64,000 bases of DNA from Agromyces soli (lineage in GTDB: Bacteria > Actinomycetota > Actinomycetes > Actinomycetales > Microbacteriaceae). This document shows, in pieces, positions 61,636-64,000 of this stretch. Under the pieces are notes generated by a model. That model had not been told where the DNA came from. It saw only the letters and a program-made list of their open reading frames with translations, and made no database searches. Every line of letters begins with the position of its first letter. Positions within the stretch are counted from its first letter, which is position 1. A program made the translations under genes and the position numbers. The stretch lies in NCBI RefSeq assembly GCF_022811605.1, contig NZ_CP094533.1, positions 806,001 to 870,000 of the forward strand, given 5' to 3'.

Positions 61636-62487
61636 TCAGCCGGCCGCCGCGGCGGCCTGGGCGGGCGGCGCCGCGGCCGCGGTGTGCCGGCGGCGCAGCA
61701 TCACGAGGTAGAGCGCCATCGTGATCGCGACGTACGCGATCCAGCCGATGACCTGCGCCCACGTGGGCTCCGGGGTGAAGTTGAAGATGCCGCCGAGGAT
61801 GGTGTCGAGCCAGCCGCCGGCGGGGATGACCTGGGTGAGGCTGTAGGCCGGGGTGCCCCAGCCGGGGATCACCGAGGCCTCCTGCAGGTCGCCGATGCCG
61901 TAGGCGAGCACGCCGGCGGCGACGAGGATCAGGAACAGGCCGGTCCAGGTGAAGAAGGCGCCCAGGTTGAAGCGCACGAGGCCCTTCGAGATGCCCCAGG
62001 CGATGACGATCGCGGTAGCGATGCCGGCCACGGCGCCGAGCGTGCCGAGCACGGGGTCGCTCCCGCCGGCGACGTTCGCCCACACGAACAGCGCGGTCTC
62101 GACGCCCTCGCGGCCGACCGAGAGGGCCCCCAGCAGCACGATCGCCCAGGAGGAGCGCTCGATCGCGGCATCCACCTGACCCCGCAGCTCGCTCGAGAGG
62201 GTGCGGCCGTGGGTGCCCATCCAGAAGATCATCCAGGTCACCATGGCGACGGCGAGGAGCGAGAGCACGCCGCCGAGGATCTCCTGCGCCTGGAACGTCA
62301 TCGCGTAGGGACCCCAGGTGAGCGCGGCGCCGACGCCCAGCGAGACCGCGACGGCGATGCCGATGCCGATCCACAGCCGGCCGAGCAGGTCGCGGCGGCC
62401 GGTCTTGCCGAGGTACGCCACCAGGATGCCGACGATGAGTCCGGCCTCGAGGCCTTCGCGGAGGCCGATCAGATAGTTGGCGAGCAC
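61636..62487 (-). CDS. efeU: EfeU ferrous/ferric iron permease (FTR1 family)
   Basis: Membrane protein of 283 residues with about seven helices and the two REGLE-type motifs of FTR1 permeases: LREGLEAGLIVG at about residues 9-20 and GREGVETALFVW. It is the first gene of efeUOB; the operon lies downstream of a DtxR/IdeR-like iron box at 62529. The C-terminal tail is Ala/Pro-rich. Confidence 0.94.
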   Translation of the reverse strand: MLANYLIGLREGLEAGLIVGILVAYLGKTGRRDLLGRLWIGIGIAVAVSLGVGAALTWGPYAMTFQAQEILGGVLSLLAVAMVTWMIFWMGTHGRTLSSELRGQVDAAIERSSWAIVLLGALSVGREGVETALFVWANVAGGSDPVLGTLGAVAGIATAIVIAWGISKGLVRFNLGAFFTWTGLFLILVAAGVLAYGIGDLQEASVIPGWGTPAYSLTQVIPAGGWLDTILGGIFNFTPEPTWAQVIGWIAYVAITMALYLVMLRRRHTAAAAPPAQAAAAAG

Positions 62488-62528
62488 GGGCGTCTCCCGG
62501 GTCTTGGCGGAGGATCGCTCTGATGAGA

Positions 62529-62547
62529 GCAGCTAAGGCTAACCTAA
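62529..62547. promoter_or_regulatory. DtxR/IdeR-type iron box upstream of efeUOB
   Basis: GCAGCTAAGGCTAACCTAA matches the actinobacterial iron-box consensus TTAGGTTAGGCTAACCTAA at 15 of 19 positions, with the right half perfect. It is about 42-60 bases upstream of the efeU start and overlaps likely -10 sequences on the minus strand. It predicts repression of iron uptake when iron is plentiful. Confidence 0.75.
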
Positions 62548-62626
62548 GTGGGCTACCGCGGCGAAACGGATTCTCAGCTTCGGATGCGGCGGGTCGGGGA
62601 AGCCGCCTCGGGGGTAGCGTGGGGAC

Positions 62627-64000
62627 GTGCTCACTCCGCCCGTGACCCCCAAGCGCCCGACCCAGCGAGAGCACCACGGCGACGTGGTGGTCGACGACTA
62701 CGAGTGGCTGCGTGAGAAGGACGATCCCGAGGTGCTCGCGCACCTGCACGCCGAGAACGCGTACACCAAGGCGAAGACGGATCATCTCTCGCTCCTCACC
62801 GAGCAGGTGTTCGAGGAGATCCGGGCGCGCACGAAGGAGACCGACCTCTCCGTGCCGACGCGCGAGGGCGAGTGGTGGTACTTCACCCGCACCCGCGAGG
62901 GCGCCGAGTACGGCATCCACTGCCGCGTGCCCGCGGCCGGCCCCGACGACTGGGAGCCGCCCGTGCTGCCCGAGTCCGGCGGCGAGGCACTGCCGGGCGA
63001 GCAGCTGCTGTTCGACGAGAACGCCGAGGCCGAGGGGCACGAGTTCTTCGCGCTCGGCAGCTTCGACGTCTCCGCCGACGGCGCGCTGCTGCTCACCGGC
63101 GTCGACGTCGAGGGCGACGAGCGCTACGAGCTGCGCATCCGGGCGATCGACGGCTCCGGCCGCACCTTCGACGACGTCATCCCGGGCACCTCCGGCGGCG
63201 CCCTGTTCGACCCCAGCGGACGCTTCGTCTTCTACGCGACCGTCGACGAGTCCTGGCGGCCCGACACGATCTGGCGGCACGAGGTCGGCACCGAGGCATC
63301 CGCCGACGTGCAGGTCTTCACCGAGCCGGACGAGCGCTACTGGCTCGGCGTCGGGATGACCCGGAGCCGCCGCTTCCTCGTCATCGAGGCGGGCTCGAAC
63401 ATCACCAGCGAGACCCGCCTGCTCGACGCCGACGACCCGACCGGCGAGTTCCGCGTCGTGTGGCCGCGCCGCGAGGGCGTCGAGTACGACGTGGAGCACC
63501 TCGTCGCGGGCGGGCGCGACCGCCTGCTCATCACGCACAACGACGGCGCGCCGAACTTCGAGCTCGTCTCGGTCGCCGCCGACGACCCCGAGGGCCCGCG
63601 GCGCATGCTGCTGCCGCACGACCCGGCCGTGCGGCTGGAGGGCGTGGATGCCTTCCGCGACTTCGTCGCCGTCGAGTACCGCCGCGGCGGGCTGCCCAGG
63701 GTCGCGATCGCGAAGGTTCCCGCCGCCGGCATCCCGGAGGGGGCGACCGCCGACGACACGCTGCACGAGCTCGCCTTCGACGAGGAGCTCTTCGCCGTCG
63801 GCGTGCGCGGCAACCCGGACTGGGCGCAGCCGCAGCTGCGCATCGGCTACACGAGCTTCGTCACGCCCTCGACCGTGTTCGACGTCGTCGTCGCCACCGG
63901 CGAGCGCCGACTGCGCAAGCGTCAGCCCGTACTCGGCGACTACGACCCCACCCGCTACGTGCAGCGCCGCGAGTGGGCGACGGCCGAGGACGGCACCCGC
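62627..64000 (+). CDS. ptrB: S9-family oligopeptidase B (partial)
   Basis: The N-terminal 458 codons of a prolyl-oligopeptidase-type protein that runs off the right edge. It opens with KRPTQREHHGDVVVDDYEWLRE, the usual S9A start, followed by the seven-bladed propeller (GEWWYFTRTREGAEYGIHCR, FALGSFDVSADGALLLTGVD, FVFYATVDESWRPDTIWRHE). It ends just before the catalytic domain (YVQRREWATAEDGTR), so Ser/Asp/His are outside the window. TAGCGT (62615-62620) ends six bases before the GTG. Oligopeptidase B cleaves peptides after basic residues; the group is inferred from the propeller. Confidence 0.9.
   Translation, partial: MLTPPVTPKRPTQREHHGDVVVDDYEWLREKDDPEVLAHLHAENAYTKAKTDHLSLLTEQVFEEIRARTKETDLSVPTREGEWWYFTRTREGAEYGIHCRVPAAGPDDWEPPVLPESGGEALPGEQLLFDENAEAEGHEFFALGSFDVSADGALLLTGVDVEGDERYELRIRAIDGSGRTFDDVIPGTSGGALFDPSGRFVFYATVDESWRPDTIWRHEVGTEASADVQVFTEPDERYWLGVGMTRSRRFLVIEAGSNITSETRLLDADDPTGEFRVVWPRREGVEYDVEHLVAGGRDRLLITHNDGAPNFELVSVAADDPEGPRRMLLPHDPAVRLEGVDAFRDFVAVEYRRGGLPRVAIAKVPAAGIPEGATADDTLHELAFDEELFAVGVRGNPDWAQPQLRIGYTSFVTPSTVFDVVVATGERRLRKRQPVLGDYDPTRYVQRREWATAEDGTR

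Noticed and set aside
1-64000. tRNA, rRNA, riboswitch and insertion-sequence signatures
   Set aside because: I scanned the gaps between genes and saw no T-loop/CCA patterns, conserved riboswitch cores, transposase motifs or terminal inverted repeats. A covariance-model search would be decisive.

Overview
The window is chromosomal DNA from a high-GC Gram-positive actinobacterium, most likely Microbacteriaceae (Agromyces/Microbacterium/Leifsonia-like). The evidence is GC-rich codon use, many GTG starts, 1-4 base start/stop overlaps inside operons, a C50 carotenoid cluster (idi-crtE-crtB-crtI-crtYe-crtYf-crtEb), the coproporphyrin-dependent heme pathway (HemQ/ChdC, HemY/CgoX and a ferrochelatase with a C-terminal Cys cluster), NucS, an actinobacterial Holin-X protein and a 13E12/DUF222 relic. 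I see no rRNA, tRNA, CRISPR array, plasmid origin or intact insertion sequence.

Layout. 1-2978: a minus-strand lipoprotein, adaptor, ABC ATPase and permease set beside a truncated lactococcin-972-like bacteriocin reading frame on the other strand. 2975-4249: a DUF418/DUF1624-like membrane protein. 4305-8072: hemQ-hemH-hemC-hemD. 8153-14638: a MarR regulator divergent from the seven-gene carotenoid operon. 14682-17277: a GntR regulator, three small envelope proteins and a GNAT. 17293-22408: hemE-hemY (minus), an unknown membrane protein and hemA (plus). The carotenoid block therefore sits between the two halves of the heme locus. 22580-31475: a GNAT, a Tat-exported phosphoesterase, an aminoacyl-phospholipid synthase-like protein with a paired hydrolase, glyS and a Nudix protein. 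31566-32655: a damaged DUF222/HNH gene. 32783-39331: a two-domain alpha/beta hydrolase, a class A beta-lactamase-fold protein, an M13 peptidase, YccF and a MATE exporter. 39353-44556: a LacI regulator, the threonine catabolic pair kbl-tdh and an MFS transporter whose promoter carries two copies of a palindrome also found at the lacI promoter. 44603-52320: pyroglutamyl peptidase, a RibD-like reductase, nucS, a HAD phosphatase, a lipoprotein, an M6 protease, a TetR regulator and a glutathione peroxidase. 52408-58016: a large LuxR regulator preceded by a 39-codon ORF, and a PPOX/MocR divergent pair. 58017-62547: two small envelope genes and the efeUOB iron uptake operon under a DtxR/IdeR-like box. 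The right edge cuts an S9 oligopeptidase.

How the parts work together. Idi, CrtE, CrtB, CrtI, CrtEb and CrtYe/Yf would turn IPP/DMAPP into a C50 cyclic carotenoid, probably controlled by the adjacent MarR protein. HemA, HemC, HemD, HemE, HemY, HemH and HemQ cover most of heme synthesis; hemB and hemL are not here. EfeU, EfeO and EfeB would import iron, and EfeB is itself a heme enzyme.

Two window-wide patterns stand out. At least eleven genes have a TANNNT box ending exactly six bases before the start codon, as in leaderless transcripts. The 9-mer GGATGCCTC occurs about 23 times on the two strands, far above chance.
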